The notes under the pieces: generated by a model | What the model was told of the DNA's origin: nothing | The model's input: the letters and a program-made list of their open reading frames with translations, nothing else | Database searches by the model: none | In this document: positions 1-7,861 of the stretch, one piece after another | Layout: each line of letters opens with the position of its first letter | Position numbering within the stretch: position 1 is the first letter of the stretch | Translations under genes and position numbers: made by a program | Origin: an uncultured Candidatus Nitrosopumilus sp. | GTDB taxonomy: Archaea > Thermoproteota > Nitrososphaeria > Nitrososphaerales > Nitrosopumilaceae | Length of the DNA: 40,215 nt | Reading direction: 5' to 3' | Assembly (NCBI GenBank): GCA_905479565.1 | Contig: CAJQMY010000013.1 | Location: 1-40,215 of the forward strand

Positions 1-118
1 CTTGATTACTCATGTATGATGTTTTCAAAATTTACATAAAAGCAAAACGAATGATTCGTTCATCTCATTCATCAGGTGAATCGTATCAATTCATAATTGA
101 TAAAAGATGATTTGAAAA

Positions 119-142
119 GGATGGGCCAAATTATGCCCATCC
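119..142. terminator. Strong GC-rich hairpin, terminator-like on the minus strand
   Basis: Perfect 8-bp inverted repeat GGATGGGC / GCCCATCC around an 8-nt loop, conspicuous in very AT-rich DNA. Read on the minus strand it is followed directly by TTTTC, so it could end transcription of something read leftwards from the 244-438 frame. On the plus strand no T-run follows. Function is inferred; it could also be part of a structured RNA. Confidence 0.4.
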
Positions 143-243
143 CTTGGACGGTCATGGGGAATTCTATTTTTAGTTTAATTCATCCAATTCAAGTTTGATA
201 GAATTTTAATGGGTTTGGGGAATAGATATACATTTTTTGACTG

Positions 244-438
244 TTAACCTATGAAAATGTCCCTTTCTATACGTTGACGTAGACCTTGAATTAAAACATT
301 ATTGTATGTAATCCTGTCGGATCCACTTTTTTTAAAAAACGGCTTAAGTGTCACTTCCCATTCATTAAATAGATAATTAGTAGAAATTACTTTAATTCCA
401 AAAATTAAAACAAAATGTAAAACTGCTTTAGTGAATGT
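244..438 (-). pseudogene. Unassigned open frame, possible gene remnant
   Basis: A minus-strand frame runs open for about 64 codons and ends in TAA at 244-246. There is no ATG in frame; the only clear alternative start is a GTG deep inside. The composition looks coding, with a mixed polar C-terminal half containing EWEVTLKPFF and GLRQRIERD. I do not recognise the family. It could be the 3' part of a decayed gene or chance. Its termination lies just upstream, in the minus sense, of the hairpin at 119-142. Confidence 0.25.
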
Positions 439-546
439 CTAATTTTTAGATATAAAATCGAATCATAACTATATAATTTTATTATGCAGTTACTTACAAA
501 ACTTTAGAGTAAATCCAAAATACTCTTAATTCTATTTCCTGTTGAA

Positions 547-1038
547 ATGAAATTACAAGTGCTGATGTTTTATCAAGATGATCCAAAAAAATGTACCGCT
601 GCTAAAATGGTTAAATTCGGTCTTGCGCAAAACATTAAAAAAATTGGTTCTAAAGGTTTGGTATTAGATCCGTTTTCTGAAAAAACTTTACTTCCTAAAG
701 ATAAATCCACTATCAATACGATAATTGGCATAGATTGTTCTTGGAATCTGGCGGATCAAGCATTTTCTAAAAAATTTTCTGGTATCAAAAGAAAATTACC
801 TCCTTTACTTGCCGGCAATCCTGTGAATTATTCAAAATTAAATAAATTAACTACTGCTGAGGCATTAGCAGCATCTTTGTTTATTTTGGATTCTAAAGAT
901 CAGGCTTTGGAATTACTTGACAAATTCAAATGGGGTCATACATTCTATGAACTTAATCAAAATCTTTTGGAAGAATATTCTAATCTTGAAAATGAATCAC
1001 AAGTAGATCTAATTTTAAAAGATTATGGTTTACTTTGA
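547..1038 (+). CDS. Tsr3-like ribosome biogenesis protein (rRNA aminocarboxypropyltransferase family)
   Basis: 163 aa, matching the archaeal Tsr3 (DUF367) family in length and order of motifs: an N-terminal RLI-like segment with a Lys-Lys-Cys-Thr stretch, the motif IDCSWN near residue 60, then RKLPPLLAGNPVNY near residues 82-96 and a helical segment with TAEALAASL. In eukaryotes Tsr3 uses SAM to transfer an aminocarboxypropyl group to a hypermodified small-subunit rRNA base; the archaeal role is inferred from family. The ATG at 547 is the natural start. The gene is convergent with the substrate-binding protein gene, and their 3' ends overlap by 16 bases. Confidence 0.88.
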   Translation: MKLQVLMFYQDDPKKCTAAKMVKFGLAQNIKKIGSKGLVLDPFSEKTLLPKDKSTINTIIGIDCSWNLADQAFSKKFSGIKRKLPPLLAGNPVNYSKLNKLTTAEALAASLFILDSKDQALELLDKFKWGHTFYELNQNLLEEYSNLENESQVDLILKDYGLL

Positions 1039-3485
1039 TTTTTTTTAAAAAATATTATAACTCCCACTATTGCAATTATTGGCATTGCCCAAATCCAATA
1101 CGATGGTTCATTATCGGCGAATTCAATATTTTTGTGCACTGTTATTGGCAATTCACTTTTGTTATTTACAGTAATGAAACTTGATTCGTAAAAGTCTGGT
1201 TTTAACACCGAGTTTGAAATTGCAAATATTTTGATGTTATTTGCACCTGTGTGTAGTTTGTTTGAGGCCTCTGGATTAATTTTGATAGCTGTTTTACCAT
1301 TTTTTGTGTCTATTGTCTCTGAGATTATTTTCTCTCCTTTACTATTTGTTAAAAAATACAATATTGAATCTGAATTTTTAGTCTCAATATTTAGCGTGAT
1401 TTCTTCTCCTTTTTGTATTAGTTTTTCCATGTCTATTTTCTCAATTGATGGAAACTTTGTTTCCTCAAATCTTGACCATTCGCTTTTTTTGAATGGATAT
1501 GAATCATCATCAAATGCCGTTACTTTGATTGTTCTTGATTCTGGTGAGTATGATTCTAGATAAAATGGGCCATTGCTTATCACTGCATGTTCTTTAGTCT
1601 GAATCCAATTAATTGAAGAATCATATCTATTTTTATGATATTCCACACTTTGATTATTCTTTTTTATTGCTTCTGGAATGTAGTCTGTTTCTTTAAATTC
1701 TTGCAAATAATTTTTGATGATGGCTGCATCATTTGGTATGATTAGCGATAACCAATTGACACTCTTACTTACTGCTCCTGATCTTGAAAATGAAACCTTT
1801 CCATCGATTACTGCTTTCTCCATTGCGGCTGTAATTTCCCACGGAACTAGAGTTGCTATATCTGCCCAGTCTGCAATCTCTCCTTCATCATAATGCCAAT
1901 AGTCCACATACACTTCAACGGTATTTTCGTCTACTGTGTTTATTCCTCTGATTGTCTGAATACTTTGTGCTGCTCTGGGGGTAAATTCTGTGTCAAAAGT
2001 TTTATCATTTTCATCTATTTGGGTTCCCCACTCTATGGTGAAATACAATGCATGTAAAATATCGTTAATATCCATTTTTTGTCCATTATGCCAATTACTG
2101 AGTTTCCAATCAAATGTCACTTTGCTAGTTGCAAATGCATTGGGCCCTACATCTTCCCATTGCTGTGATGCTGAATTCCAAATTTTTGTTTCTTGAGGTA
2201 TGACTAATTTATCGTTTGGACCTGCCGTTTCAACTTGCCAATCTGCTCTAATTGGAATTGTTTTTCCTGTAAATGGGTGCTTGAATGTAGCTGGATCTGA
2301 AATTATTCCCCATATCTGTACACTATAACTATCCGTCATCCCCATCACTGGATTCCATGCCCCTTGATAGATTTGTTTGACTCCTATTGTCAACTCTTCA
2401 TGATCACTCTTAGCATTAATTGGCGTGAATCTGCTTGGTATTCCTGCTCCAAAATCGTTTACTACCCCATTAATTTTTTCATTTACTACGTATTGATCAA
2501 TTTTATTTGCTAGAAAAATTCTAACTGATTCGCTAATTCCTTCTACTACTGCTTCCTGAATTAATTTTGCCCTTTGCTCTGCCGTTTCAAAATCACTTGT
2601 GTATATTTTTTGAGTAATTGTATCTAATTTTTCATTTTTATAATTCCAATATGTTGGATCATTAAATCCTGGCATGTTTGAAAACCAAGGAGAATACATA
2701 TGTCCTAATCCTGAGGAATCGTATTTTACAAATGCTGAACGTTGCCATGCTTCTGTGTATAAATTCCATTTTACGTCTGATGGATTTGAACCATAGACTA
2801 TTGTGAATGCTTTATTCAAATCCCCGAAATCTTTTTTCACTGTGAATCCTATTTTTTCTAGTTCTACTGCTAATATTTCTCCTATTGATTTTCTTATGGG
2901 ATCATCACTTCTAATAAAAATTATAATTTCTATTGGTTCTTTGCCCATCTGCCATTTTCCTTCTTTTTTGATTGCACCTTTCTCTGTTAGTGCTTTAGAA
3001 ATGATTTCTTTTGCTAATGTTGGATTGTATTTGAAATTGAACGTCTCTAACTGTTCAATTATCGTCAGAAATTCTGGGCTTGAAGTACCATAATATGAAA
3101 TGCTTGTAGCCCCGTATCCTCCCATTAACTCATTTACTATCAAATTCCTATCTACTAAATAATTTAAGGCAAATCTGGCATCTTTATCTGAAAAAGGGTT
3201 GAATTTTTCTGATTCTGCAGGGTTTACTAGAATGCTATAAAATCTACTTGTTGCATCAAAAACTTGCAATTCTTCTTTGCCTTGATAGTTTTCTAATCTG
3301 TCTGCTGGGATTGTGTCATAGTATATGTCTAAATTCCCATTTCTGACTTCTTCTAATGCTGTGTTTTCATCTAAATATTGAATGAATTTTACTGAATCAA
3401 AAAATGTATTTTTTTCTGCAAATGATTCATTGTGCATTATTGTTGCCATTGAAAGAGCTAGTATGACAACTAGCATAATTTTCAT
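1023..3485 (-). CDS. Family 5 (peptide/nickel-type) ABC substrate-binding protein with swapped halves, membrane anchored
   Basis: 820 aa, exported: N-terminal signal (residues 1-23) and a C-terminal membrane segment (about 793-812, WIWAMPIIAIVGVIIFF) with a basic tail. Residues 25-350 resemble the second half of an SBP_bac_5 protein: an ENTALEEVRNGNLDIYY segment, then NPFSDKDARFALNYLVDRNLI, where family members carry an iDR motif. Residues about 365-690 resemble the first half: TIGVKQ..GAWNP, TFDWKLSNWHNGQKMDINDILHAL and GPFYLESYSP. The halves are therefore in the reverse of the usual order, suggesting circular permutation. A beta-sandwich-like segment (about 690-785) precedes the anchor. Ligand is unknown, and no permease or ATPase gene lies nearby. 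Confidence 0.85.
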   Translation of the reverse strand: MKIMLVVILALSMATIMHNESFAEKNTFFDSVKFIQYLDENTALEEVRNGNLDIYYDTIPADRLENYQGKEELQVFDATSRFYSILVNPAESEKFNPFSDKDARFALNYLVDRNLIVNELMGGYGATSISYYGTSSPEFLTIIEQLETFNFKYNPTLAKEIISKALTEKGAIKKEGKWQMGKEPIEIIIFIRSDDPIRKSIGEILAVELEKIGFTVKKDFGDLNKAFTIVYGSNPSDVKWNLYTEAWQRSAFVKYDSSGLGHMYSPWFSNMPGFNDPTYWNYKNEKLDTITQKIYTSDFETAEQRAKLIQEAVVEGISESVRIFLANKIDQYVVNEKINGVVNDFGAGIPSRFTPINAKSDHEELTIGVKQIYQGAWNPVMGMTDSYSVQIWGIISDPATFKHPFTGKTIPIRADWQVETAGPNDKLVIPQETKIWNSASQQWEDVGPNAFATSKVTFDWKLSNWHNGQKMDINDILHALYFTIEWGTQIDENDKTFDTEFTPRAAQSIQTIRGINTVDENTVEVYVDYWHYDEGEIADWADIATLVPWEITAAMEKAVIDGKVSFSRSGAVSKSVNWLSLIIPNDAAIIKNYLQEFKETDYIPEAIKKNNQSVEYHKNRYDSSINWIQTKEHAVISNGPFYLESYSPESRTIKVTAFDDDSYPFKKSEWSRFEETKFPSIEKIDMEKLIQKGEEITLNIETKNSDSILYFLTNSKGEKIISETIDTKNGKTAIKINPEASNKLHTGANNIKIFAISNSVLKPDFYESSFITVNNKSELPITVHKNIEFADNEPSYWIWAMPIIAIVGVIIFFKKNQSKP

Positions 3486-3546
3486 GTTGATACTTTCAAA
3501 ACCATGTACTAAAACCTATATTTCTATGATGAATTAAAAACTATGA

Positions 3547-4182
3547 TTGAAAATTCACCCTAAAATGAAAATTGGATTACAAGGAATAATTCCGGGAGGT
3601 GTGTCTGTACAAGATTTTTCTGCTGTTACAAAAATAAATTTTTCTGATTCTAAAATAATTTTAAATGAATTTGTTACAAATGGCATTGGAATAAAACAAG
3701 ATGATTCGTATTATTTTGAAGATGGTGATAAATTAAAAATCGCAGTAAAATTATTAGAAAAAGGTTTTCCAATTGATGAAATTTCGGTTGCTTTGGATTG
3801 GAGAAATTTTGAAGGGCTAACCGCTGAAATATTATCTGAAAAGAATTTTGCAGTGATAAAAAATATGATGCTGACAAAACCTAGAATGGAAATTGATGTT
3901 GTTGGAATTAGACTTGGTATTGCGATTTTGATTGATTGTAAACATTGGAAACGTAACAGCCCATCTGCTTTATTTGCTATGGTAAAAAAACAAATTGCTA
4001 GGACAAAGCACTATGTTGAAAAAACTCCTGGAGCAATGGCTGTTCCTGTAATTGTAACTTTGTATCAGGATAAAATTGATTTTATTAAGAATGTGCCAAT
4101 AGTGCCAATTTTTCAGTTTGCTTCATTTATTGATGAATTTTATGGTAATATTGATCAAATGAAGACTATAGGAACAGACTAG
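3547..4182 (+). CDS. PD-(D/E)XK nuclease-like protein with N-terminal helical domain
   Basis: 211 aa. The N-terminal 80 residues look like a winged-helix or similar small domain. The C-terminal half has the layout of a restriction-endonuclease-like fold: a helix with a Glu (FEGLTAEILSEKNF, about residues 89-102), then EIDVVG (about 116-121) and IDCKHWKR (about 130-137), giving the E...D...(D/E)xK pattern. Role could be DNA repair, restriction or RNA cleavage; substrate cannot be told. Start is uncertain: TTG at 3547 or ATG at 3565 (six codons shorter). It is divergent from the binding-protein gene and overlaps the DUF2070 3' end by 17 bases. Confidence 0.65.
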   Translation: MKIHPKMKIGLQGIIPGGVSVQDFSAVTKINFSDSKIILNEFVTNGIGIKQDDSYYFEDGDKLKIAVKLLEKGFPIDEISVALDWRNFEGLTAEILSEKNFAVIKNMMLTKPRMEIDVVGIRLGIAILIDCKHWKRNSPSALFAMVKKQIARTKHYVEKTPGAMAVPVIVTLYQDKIDFIKNVPIVPIFQFASFIDEFYGNIDQMKTIGTD

Positions 4183-5914
4183 TTACAAACAATATTACAC
4201 ATCCAATCACAAATCCTTTGGTAATTTTTAATGAATTATCCAATGCTTTGGAATAGTCTTCATAAATTCCCTGTCCCATTACTTTTACATTTGATTCATT
4301 TTCTAAAATTTCAAATTTTGCAGATGTGGTATTGTTTTCTGCACTTTTTGCAATTTCAAAAAACCATTTTGCTAGTTTATCTCCACTTGTAATTAATCCT
4401 AATTGGTAGTATCCGTTTCTGTTTCTGGCTTTAACTTGCGCATAATGTGTATCCGATGTACAGATTTCAAGTAATTGATAGTTTTTTTTTGCAAAAATAT
4501 CTATAATTTTCTCCCTGATTCCATTTTCCATGTTGTTGGAATCTGCCCATCCTAGGAAATATTTTTTCTCGTTAATTTTAAGACAAATAATCCCTAATCC
4601 TCCCATTCCCAAGTCTTCTGTCCATACGTCCATTTCATCAGTATTTGCATACCCTAATTCTATTGGAAAATTCTCTTTTATAATTAGAGTATCCAAACAT
4701 GATTTAGCAGCTTTTAGCATGTCTTCTCCGTCTTCTTTTGAAATTTCTTCACCCATTGCATTATGAGTATCTACAATCAATGTTCTTGCATAATTTCTAT
4801 TATTTGCATACTGGACTATTTCTGTTTTTATATAACTGGGGAGATCCTCCATTCCTTGTGGTGATAATGATAAAAACAGTAGTGGGTTGTTTCCAAAAAG
4901 TAAACCTGTTACTCTAGCTTTGTTTATTTGGACTGTTACTGGTTCCGTACATTGCATGCCTTCTTCTTTGACTTTGCTATTCTCTAAATCTTTCAAAAAT
5001 TTTTCAACTTCATTTCTTGATGGAAGATTTAATGCATGATCTGAAATACTGTGCATGATCATTGCTGATGATGACAACCTTTTGTAAATTAGGTAAGGGA
5101 TGTTGCTTCCTCCAACGGGATGATACGGTCCTGGGTGTATTCCTGGTAACACCATTCTGAATTCCTTTTGGCCGTTCTGAGTTGAAAATTTTATTTGTGA
5201 TGTATTTATTTTTGTTTCACTTGAGCGTTCTTCCATGAGCATTTCGGCATCCTCAAAATCATTTCCTTGTGATGCGAGATATGCTTGAATTGTTTTATGC
5301 GTGCTCTCCATCCCTGGTCTTCCTGCTCTGTCTGTTGCCAACGACCATGCGCTTGCAATTATGATAAAAGATATGCCGTATCCTAATCCTATTGGTTCAC
5401 TGAGTATTGAAATCCATAAATCCTGTGGAATTAATGCCAAAAACATTGCTAGTGGTTGAATTAGGCAAATGGCCCAAGCTTTTTTTAAACTCGCACCAAG
5501 AGTTGTAGTGTAAATACCTATTCTAAAAGATGCAAAAAGCAATAATCCAAAAGTAATGAAAAATAGTTCTAAATTTTTTGACAAAACTATGCTTGCGAGT
5601 ATTCCCATCAACAATGTGACAGTCCATAGCATATTTCCAAAAAGGGATGAATGCAATGACTTTGAATATTCTTTCTTTTTTGCAAATCGTGTATCTAATA
5701 ATTGTGTTAAAAGTAATACTCCTAAAACGACTGGTAATCGATGCCAATTTTCTTCAAACCCTAAATTGCCTAAATATCCAAAATATATTGCAAAAACTGT
5801 AACTGATGATACTATCATTGAAACAACTAATGAAAAATATTTTGATGATGGATTAATTAGAGTAAGGGAAAATCTATTGTGTATATTTGAAACGTCATCT
5901 ATCTCTTGTTCCAT
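4166..5914 (-). CDS. DUF2070 family membrane protein
   Basis: About 582 aa from the ATG at 5914, which has a GAAGGA purine stretch just upstream; an in-frame TTG at 5932 would add six residues and overlap the Sec61 beta gene. Several membrane helices fill roughly residues 20-190, a large soluble domain follows, and one more helix closes the C-terminus (about 560-580). The soluble domain has the family signature HPGPYHPVGGSNIPYLIYKRL (about residues 264-284), whose histidines could bind metal, and a DTHNAMGEE stretch. The family is broadly archaeal and of unknown function. It begins 7 bases after the Sec61 beta stop codon, so the two are probably co-transcribed. Confidence 0.85.
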   Translation of the reverse strand: MEQEIDDVSNIHNRFSLTLINPSSKYFSLVVSMIVSSVTVFAIYFGYLGNLGFEENWHRLPVVLGVLLLTQLLDTRFAKKKEYSKSLHSSLFGNMLWTVTLLMGILASIVLSKNLELFFITFGLLLFASFRIGIYTTTLGASLKKAWAICLIQPLAMFLALIPQDLWISILSEPIGLGYGISFIIIASAWSLATDRAGRPGMESTHKTIQAYLASQGNDFEDAEMLMEERSSETKINTSQIKFSTQNGQKEFRMVLPGIHPGPYHPVGGSNIPYLIYKRLSSSAMIMHSISDHALNLPSRNEVEKFLKDLENSKVKEEGMQCTEPVTVQINKARVTGLLFGNNPLLFLSLSPQGMEDLPSYIKTEIVQYANNRNYARTLIVDTHNAMGEEISKEDGEDMLKAAKSCLDTLIIKENFPIELGYANTDEMDVWTEDLGMGGLGIICLKINEKKYFLGWADSNNMENGIREKIIDIFAKKNYQLLEICTSDTHYAQVKARNRNGYYQLGLITSGDKLAKWFFEIAKSAENNTTSAKFEILENESNVKVMGQGIYEDYSKALDNSLKITKGFVIGCVILFVTSLFL

Positions 5915-5921
5915 TGTTCCT

Positions 5922-6086
5922 TCACGGAGCAAAAAATAAATCGATTATCCATGAAACTGCAATTAAACTAATTGGAATTGATACTACGATCTTTGGATCT
6001 ATTTTGAATCCTTTTGTCTCATCTTCAAAGAATCTCATGAGGCCCCCACCTGACGTTGGAAGTGGTGCTGATTTCTTATCTGCCAT
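5922..6086 (-). CDS. Preprotein translocase subunit Sec61 beta (SecG)
   Basis: 54 aa read from ATG at 6086 to TGA at 5922-5924. It begins MADKKSAPLPTSGGGLMRFF, the soluble N-terminus with the Gly-rich GGGLMRFFE signature of archaeal Sec61 beta, continues with an acidic stretch and KIDPKIVV, and ends in a single membrane segment (SIPISLIAVSWIIDLFF). It is the small tail-anchored subunit of the SecYEG/Sec61 channel. The gene sits 7 bases upstream of DUF2070 and 44 bases downstream of the p27-type zinc-ribbon gene on the same strand. A hairpin with the Shine-Dalgarno-like GAGG in its loop lies just upstream of the start. Confidence 0.92.
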   Translation of the reverse strand: MADKKSAPLPTSGGGLMRFFEDETKGFKIDPKIVVSIPISLIAVSWIIDLFFAP

Positions 6087-6089
6087 TAC

Positions 6090-6107
6090 AATTCGTCCTC
6101 ACGAATT
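6090..6107 (-). promoter_or_regulatory. Leader hairpin with Shine-Dalgarno-like GAGG in the loop
   Basis: Perfect 7-bp inverted repeat; the minus-strand RNA would read AAUUCGU-GAGG-ACGAAUU, placing GAGG exactly in a four-base loop. The AUG of Sec61 beta follows the GAGG by 10 bases. A TATA-like TTTTATGTTA lies just upstream (about 6109-6118). Whether the hairpin forms in the transcript depends on where transcription starts. Confidence 0.5.
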
Positions 6108-6130
6108 TTAACATAAAAACTTTATTATTT

Positions 6131-6451
6131 TCATTTCATTTTTTTAGCTGTTTCTAACAATGCATTAATCGTTTTTAGGATGTTTTGTTGTTTTTCATGA
6201 TCTTTTTCATGTTCTAGTTCATTTGACAGATTCTCCAATTTTTTCTCAAATATTTTTTCTATTGCTGATAACTCGTTTGGTTGATTTTCACTTGGTATCT
6301 CTTTTTTTTCTGGTTGTCTGCCACAATTAACGCATAACGCTTGTCCTTCTTTTATTACTCTGACTCCTGTACAATATGGACAGGGCTCACTGAGTAATGT
6401 GGCTCCTTGGAGAAGCATTTCAGCTGCTTTTTTTGTAAGTTCTTCTGTCAC
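6131..6451 (-). CDS. Autoantigen p27 (SSSCA1)-type zinc-ribbon protein
   Basis: 106 aa. Residues 1-25 form an amphipathic helix ending in EMLLQGATLLSEPCP, the start of the p27/SSSCA1 domain. A zinc ribbon follows with CPYC and, about 16 residues on, CVNC. The C-terminal half (about 55-106) is highly charged and likely coiled coil. The family is common in archaea and its molecular role is poorly defined. It is divergent from aIF1 and 44 bases upstream of Sec61 beta on the same strand, so it may be in the operon p27 - Sec61 beta - DUF2070. Confidence 0.85.
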   Translation of the reverse strand: MTEELTKKAAEMLLQGATLLSEPCPYCTGVRVIKEGQALCVNCGRQPEKKEIPSENQPNELSAIEKIFEKKLENLSNELEHEKDHEKQQNILKTINALLETAKKMK

Positions 6452-6555
6452 TGATTATCTTTGATTTCCTATCTAAAAAATCCGTTTATTTTTTATTTTT
6501 TTATAATATTCAAACAAGGCTTAATAGTGTGAATAATTAAATTTATTTCGAACGA

Positions 6556-6864
6556 ATGGCGGTAATTTGTAATACTTGTGGTCTTCCAGAAGATTTGTGC
6601 GCATGTGGTGAACTTGCCAAAGATAGTACTAAAATCATTATTAGGTTGGAAACTAGACGTTTTAAGAAAAAGGGCACTATGATTGAAGGATTGGATCCTA
6701 AGATAAATAATTTAGAAACTGTGGCAAAAGATCTCAAAAATAAATATGCGTGTGGAGGAACTGCAAAAGAAGGTTACATATTCTTACAAGGAGATCATCG
6801 TGATACAATCAAAGACACTTTGATTAATTTAGGATTTGCAGAAGATACAATAGAATTACATTAG
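6556..6864 (+). CDS. Translation initiation factor aIF1 (SUI1 family)
   Basis: 102 aa, the normal length of archaeal aIF1. An N-terminal zinc-binding stretch (CNTCGLPEDLCACG, residues 5-18) leads into the SUI1 fold: IIIRLETRRFKKKGTMIEGLD, KNKYACGGTAKEG and the final QGDHRDTIKDTLINLGF. aIF1 binds the 30S subunit near the P site and assures start-codon fidelity. A TATA-like run (TTTTTTTATAATATTC, about 6498-6513) stands upstream of the ATG. The CPBP protease gene begins two bases after the stop codon, so the two are probably one transcript. Confidence 0.93.
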   Translation: MAVICNTCGLPEDLCACGELAKDSTKIIIRLETRRFKKKGTMIEGLDPKINNLETVAKDLKNKYACGGTAKEGYIFLQGDHRDTIKDTLINLGFAEDTIELH

Positions 6865-6865
6865 A

Positions 6866-7861
6866 GTGCAATTGCAAAATTCAAATAAGATACTTCAGTT
6901 AATCGGAATTCCATTTGCTGCACTACTTTCCGTAGTTTTTGGGTTGCTTTTGATTTCATTCCCAATTGGAATTTATGTAGTTTTTGAAACCGATGTTGGA
7001 GGTGATATTAATTTTGAATATCCTTTGACTCATTTGGATGTTTTTGAGGGTGCTAATTTTTACAAATCTCCACTTGAGGTTAGTATAGGTGATGCTTTTG
7101 TCGTATTGTGGATTTTTTATCTTGTTCTTTTTGTGATTGCCATTCTTGGACCTCGTCATAACATTTTCAAAACTCTTTCACCTCTTATCTCATTTGGAAG
7201 ATATAGTACGCGCGTAAATTATATGGTTGGAATAACTAAATGGTTTTCAATTTTAATCTTGATCTCCACTTTGATAAATTATGTTCAAGAAGGAATTGGT
7301 CTTGAAATCATTCCTCCTTTGGTTGAAAATGATTTAATTCAATTTTTCTATGTTACATTGGCCCCTATTATTGAAGAGTTTGGATTTCGTCTGCTTTTGG
7401 TTGGTATTCCGTTGTTTGTCATGTATTCTGCAAGATCTTCATTGAAATATTTTGTTGGGTGTCTGTGGAATCCTTCTAATTTGGATATTTATGATGCAAA
7501 AAAAGCATTTCTTTTGATAATTTTTGTAGGTGTTCTATTTGGATTTGCACATATTGCATTTAGTGATTCTTGGAGTACTGGAAAATTTGCCCAAGCTGCA
7601 GCAAGTGGAATTATTCTAGGTTGGGTGTATCTTAGATATGGTTTTGTTGCTTCTCTTATGATCCATTGGGCTGCAAATTATTTTGTTTTTTCATACGCTA
7701 ATTTTATTTCTCAATTAAATGTAATCTCTATTGAAGATGCGTTTTTACATCCTTTAATGTCTACTTTAGAAATTCTATTAATGGCTGCAGGTGTCTTTTC
7801 AATTGGTATTTTATGTGTGAATAGGTTTTATTCTCAAAGAGAGTTCACATTAGAGGTCTAG
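6866..7861 (+). CDS. CPBP family intramembrane metalloprotease
   Basis: 331 aa polytopic membrane protein. It shows the CPBP/CAAX-protease motifs in order: IIEEFGFR (about residues 168-175, the EExxxR motif), FGFAHIAF (about 235-242, with the FxxxH-type histidine) and HWAANYFVF (about 272-280). These Glu and His residues form the zinc-dependent active site of the Rce1-like family. About eight hydrophobic segments can be counted. The start is a GTG two bases after the aIF1 stop. The 3' end overlaps the convergent tfb gene by 12 bases. Substrate is unknown; in archaea such enzymes may process prenylated or signal peptides. Confidence 0.88.
   Translation: MQLQNSNKILQLIGIPFAALLSVVFGLLLISFPIGIYVVFETDVGGDINFEYPLTHLDVFEGANFYKSPLEVSIGDAFVVLWIFYLVLFVIAILGPRHNIFKTLSPLISFGRYSTRVNYMVGITKWFSILILISTLINYVQEGIGLEIIPPLVENDLIQFFYVTLAPIIEEFGFRLLLVGIPLFVMYSARSSLKYFVGCLWNPSNLDIYDAKKAFLLIIFVGVLFGFAHIAFSDSWSTGKFAQAAASGIILGWVYLRYGFVASLMIHWAANYFVFSYANFISQLNVISIEDAFLHPLMSTLEILLMAAGVFSIGILCVNRFYSQREFTLEV

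Larger units (their letters stand above)
1..546. other. Leading region without a firm gene
   Basis: No recognisable complete gene lies here. It contains the hairpin at 119-142 and an unassigned open frame at 244-438 on the minus strand. The last 100 bases before the gene at 547 are very AT-rich with several TATA-like stretches (for example around 470-480) and presumably hold its promoter. No tRNA or rRNA signature was found. Confidence 0.5.

Noticed and set aside
265-300. Similarity to the stretch near 36510 (shared AACGTATAGAAAG followed by TTTTCAT and GTTAACA)
   Set aside because: Only about 13 contiguous bases match, which is expected by chance in AT-rich DNA of this size; no repeat or att site can be claimed.
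1231-1563. Long plus-strand frames inside minus-strand genes (this and others such as 31809-32243 and 22797-23234)
   Set aside because: Each is opposite a gene with clear family motifs and has no recognisable domain or start signal, so it is a shadow frame.
2776-2792. tRNA T-loop-like GGTTCAAATCC on the minus strand
   Set aside because: It is inside the binding-protein gene, encoding a GSNP turn, and no tRNA arms can be built around it.
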